DNA from: Nitrospirota bacterium
GTDB lineage: Bacteria > Nitrospirota > Nitrospiria > Nitrospirales > Nitrospiraceae
DNA: 64,000 nt
Direction: 5' to 3'
Assembly: GCA_040755395.1 (NCBI GenBank)
Contig: JBFMAX010000003.1
Location: 62,001 to 126,000, forward strand
Of the stretch, positions 1 to 7,605 are shown one piece after another. Position 1 is the first letter of the stretch; each line of letters begins with the position of its first letter. The notes beneath the pieces were generated by a model. That model saw only the letters and a program-made list of their open reading frames with translations. It had not been told where the DNA came from and did no database searches. Both the position numbers and the translations under genes were made by a program.

Positions 1-387
1 TTGGGCTCGGTCAGCCCAAAGCAGCCAAGCAGCCGGCCGGTGCAGAGATCGGGCACATAGCGCCTTTTCTGCTCCTCCGTCCCCCAGCGCAGGAGACTCA
101 GCGCCACCAGGGAGACCTGCACCGATAATGTCGTGCGCAGCGAGGAGTCCGCCCGGCCTATTTCTTCCGTGATCAGGGCGTGGCCGATGTAATCCAGCCC
201 TGAGCCCACCGTATTCCTTGGGAATCGGCCCGCCGAGGAGGCCTATCGCCGCCATGCGGCCGACCAGTTCGCGGGGAAAGCGTCCGGCGCGGTCGTTCTC
301 CGCGGCCGCCGGCGCGATTTCCTGATCGGCGAACCGGCGCACGATTTCACGGATAAGCTGCTGTTCCACAGTCAGGTCGAAGTTCAT
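1..387 (-). pseudogene. Acyl-CoA dehydrogenase, N-terminal part, frameshifted and cut by the window edge
   Basis: Reading leftward from the ATG at 387, which follows a clear AGGAG site, the protein starts MNFDLTVEQQLIREIVRRFA and runs to a GGPIPKEYGGL motif typical of FAD-dependent acyl-CoA dehydrogenases. The frame then breaks near position 201. Dropping one base restores GLDYIGHALITEEIGRADSS and, further on, GCFGLTEP, the classical substrate-loop region shared with glutaryl-CoA dehydrogenases. The extra base is seen directly, but I cannot tell a real mutation from a sequencing error. The family oxidises acyl-CoA thioesters to enoyl-CoA and passes electrons to ETF. The C-terminal two thirds lie outside the window. 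Family call is firm, substrate is not. Confidence 0.75.
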
Positions 388-516
388 GGGTCTCCTGTTC
401 TTGGTGATGCCTCAACATCACGGGCCATGCGTTTCTGGTCCGTGCCGCGCACGGGACAACGGCGGACCCGACAGCGCCTCCGCCGGGCATGCCGACACCG
501 GCCGCGTCCAATCGGC

Positions 517-1605
517 TCATGATCGCCGCACGGGGGACGCGGGCTTCCGTTCAAGGACACGCGCGATTTCATCGACCGCAAAGCGCGGAACCGAGCGAAC
601 CCGCCTGTCTCGCGCCACCATGCGGACCCCTTCCCGGACAGGGACGACCGTGCCGATCCGCGCGGCTCTGATCCCGGCGCGCGCCAAACGCCGAATGATG
701 GCGGGCGCGCGTGTCGGGTCCGCGCATATGAGCAGCGCGCCAGAGGCGATGGCACCTAGCGGATGGAGGCCGAAGTCTTCGCACAGCCGCCGGCCCTCCG
801 GCAGGATCGGAATCGCCCGTTCATCGATGCGCACGCCGACGTGCGCAGCCTCGGCTAGCTCGTAGATCGCGGCGCTCAGGCCTCCCTCGGTCGGATCATG
901 CATCGCGTGCACGCCGCCGGCAGCGAGCGCGAGTCGGGCGTCCCGCACAACGCTGACGCCGGGATTCCTGAAATAGCGACGGCAGCGGGCGACAAAGCGA
1001 GCCGGATACCGGCGTCGCAGTTCGTCGTGTCGTTCGCGCGCGAGAATTGACACCGCTTCGATGGGGATCCCTTTCGTCAGCAGCACCGCATCTCTGACGC
1101 GGGCGCCCGCCGAGGTGACCAGCCGATTCTTCGGACACTCCCCGAGGAGGCAACCGACCGCCACCGGCCGGGTTACGGCGTCCGTGATCTCCGTATGCCC
1201 TCCGCACAACGAGACGTGAATCTCCCGACAGGCCCGGCTGATCTCCGAAAATAATCGCGACACGGCCCGAGGCGTCGTGCCTCGCGACGGCAGCAGCAAC
1301 GCCGCCAGAAACCACCGCGGTACGGCACCCATCGCCGCCACATCATTCGCATTGATGGCCAGCGCGTAGGAACCGATCTCCCCCGTGACGAACGTGATCG
1401 GGTCGGTGGTCGCAATGACGTACCGGTCTCCGAAATCGATGGCGGCGGCATCGAGGCCGAGTCCGGGGCCGACGACGAGGCGGGAATCGGGGCTGCCGAC
1501 ATAGCGGGCCAGGAGCGTCCGCAGCAGGGCCGACGGGAGCTTTCCCATCGGAAGCCCGTGGCCGATCCGCGCTCTGCTTGGGAGGCGCACGTCACGGTTC
1601 CGCAT
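517..1605 (-). CDS. AIR synthase-related (PurM/HypE-like) protein
   Basis: A 362-residue protein with the two-domain layout of the PurM superfamily, which includes HypE, ThiL and SelD. The N-terminal half carries the ATP-binding, metal-coordinating features (TTDPITF, AINANDVAAMGA, SLCGGHTEI). The C-terminal half has the HDPTEGGLSAAIYELAEAA motif characteristic of HypE and archaeal AIR synthase-like proteins. Homologues usually begin near GKLP, so the Met at residue 20 (position 1548) may be the true start; neither candidate has a good ribosome site. It lacks the selenocysteine/cysteine active site expected of SelD. No hydrogenase genes are nearby, so a role in hydrogenase maturation cannot be claimed. 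ATP-dependent phosphotransfer chemistry is the safe prediction. Confidence 0.7.
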   Translation of the reverse strand: MRNRDVRLPSRARIGHGLPMGKLPSALLRTLLARYVGSPDSRLVVGPGLGLDAAAIDFGDRYVIATTDPITFVTGEIGSYALAINANDVAAMGAVPRWFLAALLLPSRGTTPRAVSRLFSEISRACREIHVSLCGGHTEITDAVTRPVAVGCLLGECPKNRLVTSAGARVRDAVLLTKGIPIEAVSILARERHDELRRRYPARFVARCRRYFRNPGVSVVRDARLALAAGGVHAMHDPTEGGLSAAIYELAEAAHVGVRIDERAIPILPEGRRLCEDFGLHPLGAIASGALLICADPTRAPAIIRRLARAGIRAARIGTVVPVREGVRMVARDRRVRSVPRFAVDEIARVLERKPASPVRRS

Positions 1606-1635
1606 GGTCGGCGAATCAGGCCTGACCCCGCTGGC

Positions 1636-1845
1636 TCATCGAGACAACGGTCCGCCGCCCTCTTTGACGATCTTCCGCTTTTGGGACACCGCTTCCGCCT
1701 GCACCACGTTCTTGCAGTGGTCGCAGATCCAGTGCCCATACAGCAGAGCCGGACCTGCCAGTCCGCAAAGGAGACAGTGGCTGACTTTTTCCACCGGCGG
1801 GTTCTCCTCTGCGGCCTGTTTGGGCATGTCTTCTGGCTTCGCCAT
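1636..1845 (-). CDS. Small zinc-ribbon protein
   Basis: A 69-residue protein preceded by a strong GGGGAGGA ribosome site eight bases before the ATG. It contains two cysteine pairs (CLLC near residue 24 and CDHC near residue 41) separated by a short hydrophobic/aromatic spacer, the layout of a treble-clef or zinc-ribbon knuckle. The rest is charged and probably disordered. I do not recognise a named family and make no functional claim beyond likely zinc binding. It lies upstream of the AIR-synthase-like gene on the same strand and could be cotranscribed with it. Confidence 0.7.
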   Translation of the reverse strand: MAKPEDMPKQAAEENPPVEKVSHCLLCGLAGPALLYGHWICDHCKNVVQAEAVSQKRKIVKEGGGPLSR

Positions 1846-2059
1846 GATGTCCTCCCCTTTATAAAAAGCCAGTAGCCAATAGCTTCACCCCCACCCCGCC
1901 CCTTCCCCATCACCCGTTGCACCGGAAGGCAACGGGTACCCGGGGGGAGGGACTCGGGGAGGGGAGATGATGTTCATCCTTCAAAGGTGATCCAAAGGAC
2001 TATGATGACTGGTTCGGAAGGTGACGACGTGCCGACTGTCTCGGCACGAGTTTCACGAG
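1846..2059. repeat. Intergenic repeat cluster with heptad array and GCAACGGGT palindrome
   Basis: This gap holds a short AGCCAATAGCT heptad array (1867-1884). It also has a palindromic unit in which CCCGTTGC is followed by GCAACGGGT and then ACCCGGG (about 1911-1945), and a G-rich stretch. Related units recur near 11.1, 34.9, 37.1, 54.6 and 57.6 kb. No gene is visible. Confidence 0.6.
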
Positions 2060-3262
2060 TTACGCCTTCACCGTTCGGGCCTCGACGGGTTCTTGCGGCA
2101 GATCCTCAAGACGACGGTCGATCGGGACATATGCTCGGCCGTGTCGGCCTTCGTAGATCTGGTCCGGCCGGAAGAGCTTGTTATCCTTGATCTGTTCCAG
2201 CCAGTGAGCGAGCCAGCCGCTCACTCGTGCCATGGCGAACACACATGGGAAGAAATCCTTATCGAGGCCCATGGCTTTGTACAGCACACCTGAGTAGAAG
2301 TCGACGTTGGCGTGGACGCCTTTGTCTCGCAACAGTTCTTCTCCGATGCGTTCCACCTCTTCGGCCAATTCGTAAAGGGAGGAGTGCCCATGACGTTCTA
2401 ATTGCGCGAAGAGCGTTTTCGCCAGCTTTTGCAGAATCGTCGCCCGCGGGTCCTTCACCTTGTAAATCCGATGACCGAACCCCATGAGCTTCTCTTTGGC
2501 CGCAAGCTTCTGTTCCAGGTACGATCGGACATTATCCAGAGTGCCGATCGCCTCCAGCATCTCCGCCACCTCCTGAGCCGCTCCCCCATGCAATGGTCCC
2601 TTGAGCGTCCCGATCGCCGAGGAGACGACCGTGTAGGGATCAGCGAGCGTGGAGGCGGTGACCAGGCCGCTGAATGTGGACGCGTTCATGGTGTGCTCGG
2701 CATGGAGAATGAGGCAGGTATCCAAGGCCTTCCCGATCAGCGGGCTCGGCGGCTTTTCCGTCAGCATGTACAGAAAATTGCCGGCGTGATCCAAATCATC
2801 TCGGGGCTGGACTTGTTCATCGCCCCTTCTGAGCCGGTAGTACGCGGCGATGATGGTCGGAACCTTGGCGATCAGTCTGACAGCCGACCAGTATTGGACT
2901 TCAGGATCCGACACGTCCCTGGCCGGATAGAACATGCCGAGCGCGGCCACGGCGGCCTGAAGGGCGTCCATCGGATGGCCGTGCTCCGGCAGACATTTGA
3001 TCAGATCCGTGATGCGATACTTGATCCGGCGATGATGGGCAATGTCGGTTGTGAACCGGTCCAATTCCGTCTTCGTCGGCAACCGATCGTAGAGCAGCAG
3101 GTAGCTGGTCTCCAGGAACGAACTCTGTTCGGCCAGCTCTTCAATCGGGATTCCGCGGTATTCCAGCACGCCGGCCTGACCGTCCACGAAACTGATCGAG
3201 GACTTGGCGGCAGGCACGCCGGCCAGCCCGGGAGAAAACTCATGGCCGGTGAGGCTGCTCAT
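2060..3262 (-). CDS. gltA: Citrate synthase
   Basis: The ATG at 3262 (MSSLTGHEFSPGL) follows GAGGAGG and is preferred over an upstream Met whose extra residues (NPINQIDRIDQTD) are translated repeat DNA. The 400-residue product has the catalytic pieces of type II-like short citrate synthases: ISFVDGQAGVLEYRGIPI at the N-terminus, HAEHTMNAST (catalytic His), GPLHGGAAQ, MGFGHRIYK, and the catalytic Asp in HANVDFYSGV. It condenses oxaloacetate with acetyl-CoA to citrate in the cytoplasm. It stands alone and no other TCA cycle gene is adjacent. 2-Methylcitrate synthase is the main alternative and is less likely without prpBD neighbours. Confidence 0.9.
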   Translation of the reverse strand: MSSLTGHEFSPGLAGVPAAKSSISFVDGQAGVLEYRGIPIEELAEQSSFLETSYLLLYDRLPTKTELDRFTTDIAHHRRIKYRITDLIKCLPEHGHPMDALQAAVAALGMFYPARDVSDPEVQYWSAVRLIAKVPTIIAAYYRLRRGDEQVQPRDDLDHAGNFLYMLTEKPPSPLIGKALDTCLILHAEHTMNASTFSGLVTASTLADPYTVVSSAIGTLKGPLHGGAAQEVAEMLEAIGTLDNVRSYLEQKLAAKEKLMGFGHRIYKVKDPRATILQKLAKTLFAQLERHGHSSLYELAEEVERIGEELLRDKGVHANVDFYSGVLYKAMGLDKDFFPCVFAMARVSGWLAHWLEQIKDNKLFRPDQIYEGRHGRAYVPIDRRLEDLPQEPVEARTVKA

Positions 3263-3310
3263 CGCAAGATCGCCTCCTCTTCTTGTTCTTGCGCACCGCT
3301 CCTTCGCGTC

Positions 3311-3377
3311 AGTCTGGTCTATTCGGTCTATCTGGTTTATTGGGTTCATCTGGTTGGCCGGCCCGACCAGATAGACT
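3311..3377. repeat. Tandem 8-9 bp array plus inverse, hairpin-forming
   Basis: Imperfect repeats of a TCTGGTCTAT-like unit (3311-3357) are followed by the reverse-complement piece ACCAGATAGAC (3366-3376), so the transcript can fold back. It has the same architecture as the AGCNAAT arrays elsewhere but a different unit. It sits directly upstream of the citrate synthase start. Confidence 0.6.
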
Positions 3378-3385
3378 AATCCGAC

Positions 3386-3871
3386 CTAACTCGCGATCTT
3401 CGTCGGCGCTTGATGGAACTCCGCGACCGTGGGTTGAACCAAGTCGGCGAAGTCCTGGTACCGGAGCTTGACCGCTCCGAAGTGAGTACCGGCCTGAAAG
3501 ACGATTTTTTCATCCTCGGTGAGCGACCGGTCGACGTACACCTTGATGTCGTACAGGTTGCCGAACGGCGGCATCGTCCCGATTTCACAGTCGGGGAACA
3601 GCCCTTTGAATTCATCCTCGGTGGCCAAGCGCACGTCACTGGCTCCCAGCGCTGCTTTGAGGCGATCGAAATCAATTCTCCAGTGAGACGGAAGCACCGT
3701 CATCACGAACCGCTCGTCCGCTTTGACGATCACGACCTTGGCGAGCATCTTTCCCGACACGTGCAACGCGTGCGCGATCTCCGGCGCAGTATAGGCTTCC
3801 TGATGGCCCAACACGTCGTAGCGAACCTGGTTCTTGTCCAGAAACTCTTTCAATCTGGGTAGGATAGTCAT
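3386..3871 (-). CDS. YbaK/aminoacyl-tRNA deacylase domain protein
   Basis: A 161-residue single-domain protein with a good AAGGGAGG ribosome site. It matches the YbaK/ProX/EbsC fold: MTILPRLKEFLDKNQVRYD at the N-terminus, then the substrate-pocket region (KMLAKVVIVKAD with the conserved Lys), GTMPPFGNLYDIKVYVD, and a C-terminal region running to the DFADLVQPTVAEF helix. Members hydrolyse mischarged aminoacyl-tRNA in trans, such as Cys-tRNAPro or Ala-tRNAPro. Specificity cannot be read from sequence; the GTMPPFG signature is shared with YeaK-like enzymes. The gene is monocistronic, between two repeat clusters. Confidence 0.8.
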   Translation of the reverse strand: MTILPRLKEFLDKNQVRYDVLGHQEAYTAPEIAHALHVSGKMLAKVVIVKADERFVMTVLPSHWRIDFDRLKAALGASDVRLATEDEFKGLFPDCEIGTMPPFGNLYDIKVYVDRSLTEDEKIVFQAGTHFGAVKLRYQDFADLVQPTVAEFHQAPTKIAS

Positions 3872-4195
3872 GACGACCTCCCTTCTGCATTGCTTGGAGG
3901 AACCTATGGCGAATAGCTAACCCTGATCCGAAATTCTTTCCGACCTTGAGCCTTCTATTCTCCTCGCCCCTATTGGGGGAGAGGCTGCGGTGAGGGGGTT
4001 CTTCTCGGACACCACCCTCACCTGGCTCCTCTCCCTCCCGCGGGAGGCAGAGGAGCCTTTCGGGAAGCGGAGAAAGGCATTTTTGCCGAGACAAATATTT
4101 TCGGATCAGGGCTAATAGCCAATGATTCAAGGCGCAGGCCCTCTTCGTCTGGTTATGGGCTACTCGCTATTTGCTATTGGCTCTCAGCATGTGTG
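3872..4195. repeat. Intergenic repeat cluster: heptad arrays around REP-like hairpins
   Basis: No gene is visible. The stretch contains a GCGAATAGCT heptad piece (about 3908-3921), two REP-like hairpins built from GGGGGAGAGG / CTCCTCTCCC motifs (about 3955-4075), a second heptad array (GCTAATAGCCAAT, 4111-4123) and its reverse complement (CTCGCTATTTGCTATTGGCT, 4162-4181). The opposed arrays can form a long imperfect stem. Confidence 0.65.
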
Positions 4196-4633
4196 TTACG
4201 GCCAGTAATGGGCCAACGCCTTGACGTATCCGAAGACGATATCCCGCCGCGCCACGATCCCTACCAGCTTATTGCCGTTCACGACCGGCACCCGGATCAA
4301 GAACCGGTCTTGCAGCAGTTGGATCAGTTCCTTGACCGGCATGTCTTCCGCGACGCTCACCACCTTGCGGGTCATGATGTCAGCCGCCGTGACCTGCCGC
4401 AGATCCCGGTCCTCATCCATGACCCGCAGGAGGTCAAACTCGCTCACCAGGCCCACCAGGGTCCGGTCTTGCTCGACGACGGGGACGCTCCCGAAATTCC
4501 GCTCGCTCAGAATCTCGGCGATGGCCAGTCCTGTGGTTTGGGGACTCACGGTCACGACCGCATCTTCCATGAGCTGCCGGACGGTCAACGTCTTAGGATC
4601 GCAGGCCCTTGCCATAAATTCCACCCCTCTCAT
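4196..4633 (-). CDS. Two-CBS-domain protein
   Basis: A 145-residue protein consisting of two tandem CBS modules (TVRQLMEDAVVTVSP... and TAADIMTRKVVSVAEDM...), each with the GIVxRRD/GLVSEFDLL signature that forms the adenosyl-ligand pocket. It is a clear paralogue of the protein at 9173-9610: the N-termini (MRGVEF..ACDP against MRKSEF..ACDP) and C-terminal FGYxKA..YW align. This supports the Met at 4633 as start, behind GGGAGG. Stand-alone CBS pairs bind AMP, ATP or SAM and tend to act as energy sensors or as regulators of a partner. No fused effector domain is present. Confidence 0.85.
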   Translation of the reverse strand: MRGVEFMARACDPKTLTVRQLMEDAVVTVSPQTTGLAIAEILSERNFGSVPVVEQDRTLVGLVSEFDLLRVMDEDRDLRQVTAADIMTRKVVSVAEDMPVKELIQLLQDRFLIRVPVVNGNKLVGIVARRDIVFGYVKALAHYWP

Positions 4634-4889
4634 AACGCCTCCCTTCCCCGGCCTTCTCTGCGACGTTACGTCTGATCCTCAGACCTCCACACCTCTTCTT
4701 GAGGCAAAGGGGATACCTGCTTCGAACCTACGTTGAAGAGAGAAGAAACAGCCTGACTTCTGCGCGGCTTAGAGTGGGAGGAGACGAGAGCGCGTCGGCC
4801 GGCCGGCTTCGCGTCGTAGCAAAAAGGGGCAGGCGGCCCATGATGCGCTGCCCTAAAATGCCACGGGAACGAGGGTCCCGAACTTCAGA

Positions 4890-5315
4890 TCAGGGAGAGG
4901 GCCGCGCGATCTTCCGAGTGTGGCGCGACACGTCGTGGTACTTGGCCGGCGTCACCAGATAGCAATAGTCGAGCAGCCAATCGGCCAGGTCAGGGGCGAT
5001 GCCGTGCTCACGGGCCTCCAGCATATCCATGAACCGATTCATGGCGGCATAGGCAGCTCGATCGTCACCTCGCTCCAATGCGCCCATGACGGCCTGAAGT
5101 TTCTTCAAGTACGGGGCATACTTCGACGCGCCGCTCTCGCCCTCGGTGGCCTGCGCCATCAAAACCGCGCGGGCCATCGTCGCGATCCACGCATGCTCGA
5201 CGCCTACGGGAGAACCGCCGAACGCGCGCTCGACGGCGAGAGCCCATACCACCACCGCCACGAGAAGAAGAGCGGTAACTGACCCGGCAACGTGCCTCGA
5301 AAGATCTTGTCTCAT
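4890..5315 (-). CDS. Exported protein of unrecognised family, YHDVSRH paralogue 1
   Basis: A 141-residue protein behind a GAGGTG ribosome site. It has one N-terminal hydrophobic segment (about residues 10-30) that looks like a signal peptide or anchor. The mature part shares a conserved core with two neighbours (6445-6894 and 7005-7448): PYL..L..V, GD...YAAMNRFMDMLE....GI, then DYCYLVTPAKYHDVSRH at the C-terminus. The invariant Cys, two His and Asp in the last motif could bind metal or haem, but no CXXCH is present. I do not recognise the family. Three tandem-strand paralogues around a Cys-rich membrane protein suggest one periplasmic or membrane-surface complex. Confidence 0.75.
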   Translation of the reverse strand: MRQDLSRHVAGSVTALLLVAVVVWALAVERAFGGSPVGVEHAWIATMARAVLMAQATEGESGASKYAPYLKKLQAVMGALERGDDRAAYAAMNRFMDMLEAREHGIAPDLADWLLDYCYLVTPAKYHDVSRHTRKIARPSP

Positions 5316-5427
5316 CCGTCACCTCGCGTTCCCCCGAAAACCGTCAGTTCGGTCACCGAGACGGCCGGCGCTGCAGGTGGGAGAGAACATCACTGCCGGC
5401 CGCCTCGGTTCCTGGCGGGAAAGGTCG

Positions 5428-6360
5428 TCATGCCACCGCCCGCGCGGTCGGCCACAGCACGCAATGCTTGTCGCAGGTCACGGGGCCTCCGTTGAAGGCG
5501 GAGCACCGGACGACCTCGTACGGCGTGTCGTCGCTGACCAGCATCTCCACCGTCACGTCCCGCTTGTGTTCGTCGCACAGCATCGTGATCGTTCGGACGG
5601 ACGGGCCGCGCTCTCGCAGGCCCATGCCAGCCGCGGCCAACACACAGAGCGCCGCAGCAGCCATCAGAATCGGCAGGACCGTGCCGTCACCGATTGAGCC
5701 GAAGCCCCAGCCCGGCTCCCGCGTCACGATGGGCTCAGGTACGGCCGGGACCCGCTTGGCCAGTTCGCTCATCACGGTCGAGGCCGCGAGCAAGGTCGCG
5801 GTAGACGCAGCCGGTTCCTTGGCCGCCCGATCCATCGCGAGCACTGCAGCCACCACAGCCTGCCCGTAGTTCACCTCCGCCTTCGCCATGTCGTCGAACA
5901 GAGTCCGCGCCCCGCTCACAATCCGACGCCCAAGCGCTTCCTGCGCCATCGCATCACTTGCGCTCCTCATCGCGAAGAACTCCTGGCTTTTCCAATCCGA
6001 CGGGAGCTTGAACACACTCTCCAGGAACTCCCGCCGGGCCAGAGCACCCCGAGCCACGTCTTTGGCCAGGTTCGGCACGAACGTTTCAGTGGCCACCTTG
6101 ACCTGGGTCAGCCTCTTGATCGCATCCCCAAGGGCCACCTGGGTCCGTTCGCGTTCTTCCGTGACCCGTGCCGGGGTGACCACGGCCTCGTTGATCGCCT
6201 GACTCAGTGTCTCTTCAAGCCATCGATCCTGGACCGGAGGCGCGGGCTGCGTCAGCGGACCTCGATCAAGTCCCAGGTAGGCCATCAGGACGACGGCGCT
6301 GCCGACGGTCGTGATCGCTCCCGCCATCACGGCCATGTCGATGTGATCCCAACATCTCAT
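5428..6360 (-). CDS. Two-TM membrane protein with Cys-rich C-terminal domain, unknown
   Basis: The Met at 6360 follows GAGGT with six-base spacing; a GTG two codons upstream is the alternative. The protein is about 310 residues: an N-terminal TM helix (AVMAGAITTVGSAVVLMAYL), a largely helical middle region rich in Ala and Glu of about 180 residues, a second TM helix (VLPILMAAAALCVLAAAGM), and a short C-terminal domain with four cysteines (MLCDEHKRD, VVRCSAFNG, VTCDKHCVLW). The last domain looks like a zinc knuckle. By the usual positive-inside reasoning, the middle region would be periplasmic and the Cys domain cytoplasmic. It lies between members of the YHDVSRH family on the same strand. No family name recognised. 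Confidence 0.7.
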   Translation of the reverse strand: MRCWDHIDMAVMAGAITTVGSAVVLMAYLGLDRGPLTQPAPPVQDRWLEETLSQAINEAVVTPARVTEERERTQVALGDAIKRLTQVKVATETFVPNLAKDVARGALARREFLESVFKLPSDWKSQEFFAMRSASDAMAQEALGRRIVSGARTLFDDMAKAEVNYGQAVVAAVLAMDRAAKEPAASTATLLAASTVMSELAKRVPAVPEPIVTREPGWGFGSIGDGTVLPILMAAAALCVLAAAGMGLRERGPSVRTITMLCDEHKRDVTVEMLVSDDTPYEVVRCSAFNGGPVTCDKHCVLWPTARAVA

Positions 6361-6444
6361 CGCCACACCTCACTTTCTCTCTCTTCCTTCTGCGGCTTCG
6401 TCCGGTTCAAGGGTGCGAGCCGTTGCGGCTTCTGCCGGGCAGCC

Positions 6445-6894
6445 TCATCCGCCGCCGCCGAAGTCGATGACGTTGTCGTTCCAATAGTCAAACCCGCCCT
6501 TCGACAGTTCCGGGTTGTGCCGCGCATAATCATGGAACTTGTTTGGCGTCACCTTCCCGCAGAAGTCGAAGATCTCTTTCGCGGACCAGGTGGGAATCCC
6601 AATCCCTTTGGGATCCTTATCCAGCATGTCCATGAGCGTGTTCATGGCCGCGTACGTGCCTTTCTCGTCGCCTCGGTTGAAGGCCATCCGCACCAGGGCG
6701 AGTTGGCCGAGATAGGGGTCATACGCCCGCTCCCGGGCTTCGAATTTCGCCAGCTCCTGATGGTCGCGCACCAGCGCCGTGATCTCGTCGATCCACGTGT
6801 CCGATGCGGCCTCCGCGATCAGCGGTATAAACGCCAACGCGCATGCCAAGGCGACAGTGAACCACTTATGATTGAGTCTGTGTGTCATCGTCAT
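6445..6894 (-). CDS. Exported protein of unrecognised family, YHDVSRH paralogue 2
   Basis: 149 residues with a textbook signal peptide (KWFTVALACALAFIPLIAEAAS, cleavage after AEA). The AAGGAGGTGA site precedes two close Met codons; the second (6888) has the better nine-base spacing. The mature protein carries the shared core: YDPYLGQLALVR, GD..GTYAAMNTLMDMLD, GI, then FDFCGKVTPNKFHDYARH. Compared with its paralogues it has a C-terminal extension rich in Asn, Asp, Trp and Gly, ending in four glycines. The Cys, His, Asp and His of the terminal motif are retained. The signal peptide indicates that the conserved domain works outside the cytoplasm. Function unknown. Confidence 0.75.
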   Translation of the reverse strand: MTMTHRLNHKWFTVALACALAFIPLIAEAASDTWIDEITALVRDHQELAKFEARERAYDPYLGQLALVRMAFNRGDEKGTYAAMNTLMDMLDKDPKGIGIPTWSAKEIFDFCGKVTPNKFHDYARHNPELSKGGFDYWNDNVIDFGGGG

Positions 6895-7004
6895 TCACCT
6901 CCTTTCCTGCGGTCTTCTTGAGAACCTCTGTCGGTGCACAGGAACCGGACGAAGCCGGAAGAACCCTCTCTTGATCCGTCGCCCCTGGCGGCCGCTCCGT
7001 AGGC

Positions 7005-7448
7005 TTACGACATCGGAGGTTCGCCGTAAGATTGAAGTTTCTCCAACCGCTTCCAATCGGCCCGCTGATGCCGGCTCACATCGTGGTAGTTGGCCGGCGT
7101 CACCTGGTAGCAATAATCCCAGATCGCCTCCGCCGCTTCGTCGCTGATCCCGCCCTCCCGCGCTTCCAACATGTCCATGAATCGGTTCATGGCCGTGTAA
7201 GCTCCAAGTCGATCGCCTGATCGGACGAGGTTGCGCACGAGCTCCAGTTGGCCCAGGTACGGCTCAAAGGCGTCGGCCGGCTGCTTCAGCGCCTTTTCGT
7301 TCAGCACAAAACTCCTAAGAAGAACGACCCATGCGTCGGCTTCAGGCGTCACATGGATCGATTTCGGCAGCAGGAGCAGCGCGACGAACACAACTGCGCC
7401 CACGGCTGACACGGCGAGGAGCGGCAGGTATGAGCGTTGTCGGAACAT
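7005..7448 (-). CDS. Exported protein of unrecognised family, YHDVSRH paralogue 3
   Basis: The Met at 7448 (MFRQRSYLPLL) is preferred because GGAG lies eight bases upstream; a longer reading from 7487 lacks a site. An N-terminal hydrophobic helix (LPLLAVSAVGAVVFVALLLL) without an obvious cleavage site suggests a membrane anchor. The remaining 110 residues contain the family core: FEPYLGQLELVRN, GDRLGAYTAMNRFMDMLEA, GGIS, then WDYCYQVTPANYHDVSRH. This copy is closest to paralogue 1 in the terminal motif and to paralogue 2 in the PYLGQL segment. It is the first gene of the cluster downstream of the PAS-LuxR regulator, which makes control by that regulator plausible. Confidence 0.75.
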   Translation of the reverse strand: MFRQRSYLPLLAVSAVGAVVFVALLLLPKSIHVTPEADAWVVLLRSFVLNEKALKQPADAFEPYLGQLELVRNLVRSGDRLGAYTAMNRFMDMLEAREGGISDEAAEAIWDYCYQVTPANYHDVSRHQRADWKRLEKLQSYGEPPMS

Positions 7449-7605
7449 GGATTTTGCTCCAGCTTCTCTGGTTTCCACGATCCCCATTTCTATTTAAAAG
7501 TTAGCGCGCGGGCATCCGGCGAACAATGAGCCGGGTGCATCATTTTGCCGGCCGGAGCAGTTGCACCATGAAGTCAGTAAACGGTGAGTGGTTCGCCGTC
7601 GAGTC

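Noticed and set aside
517-1605. SelD (selenophosphate synthetase) for the AIR-synthase-like protein
   Set aside because: No N-terminal Cys/Sec active-site motif, and the HDPTEGG pattern fits HypE/AIR-synthase-like proteins better.
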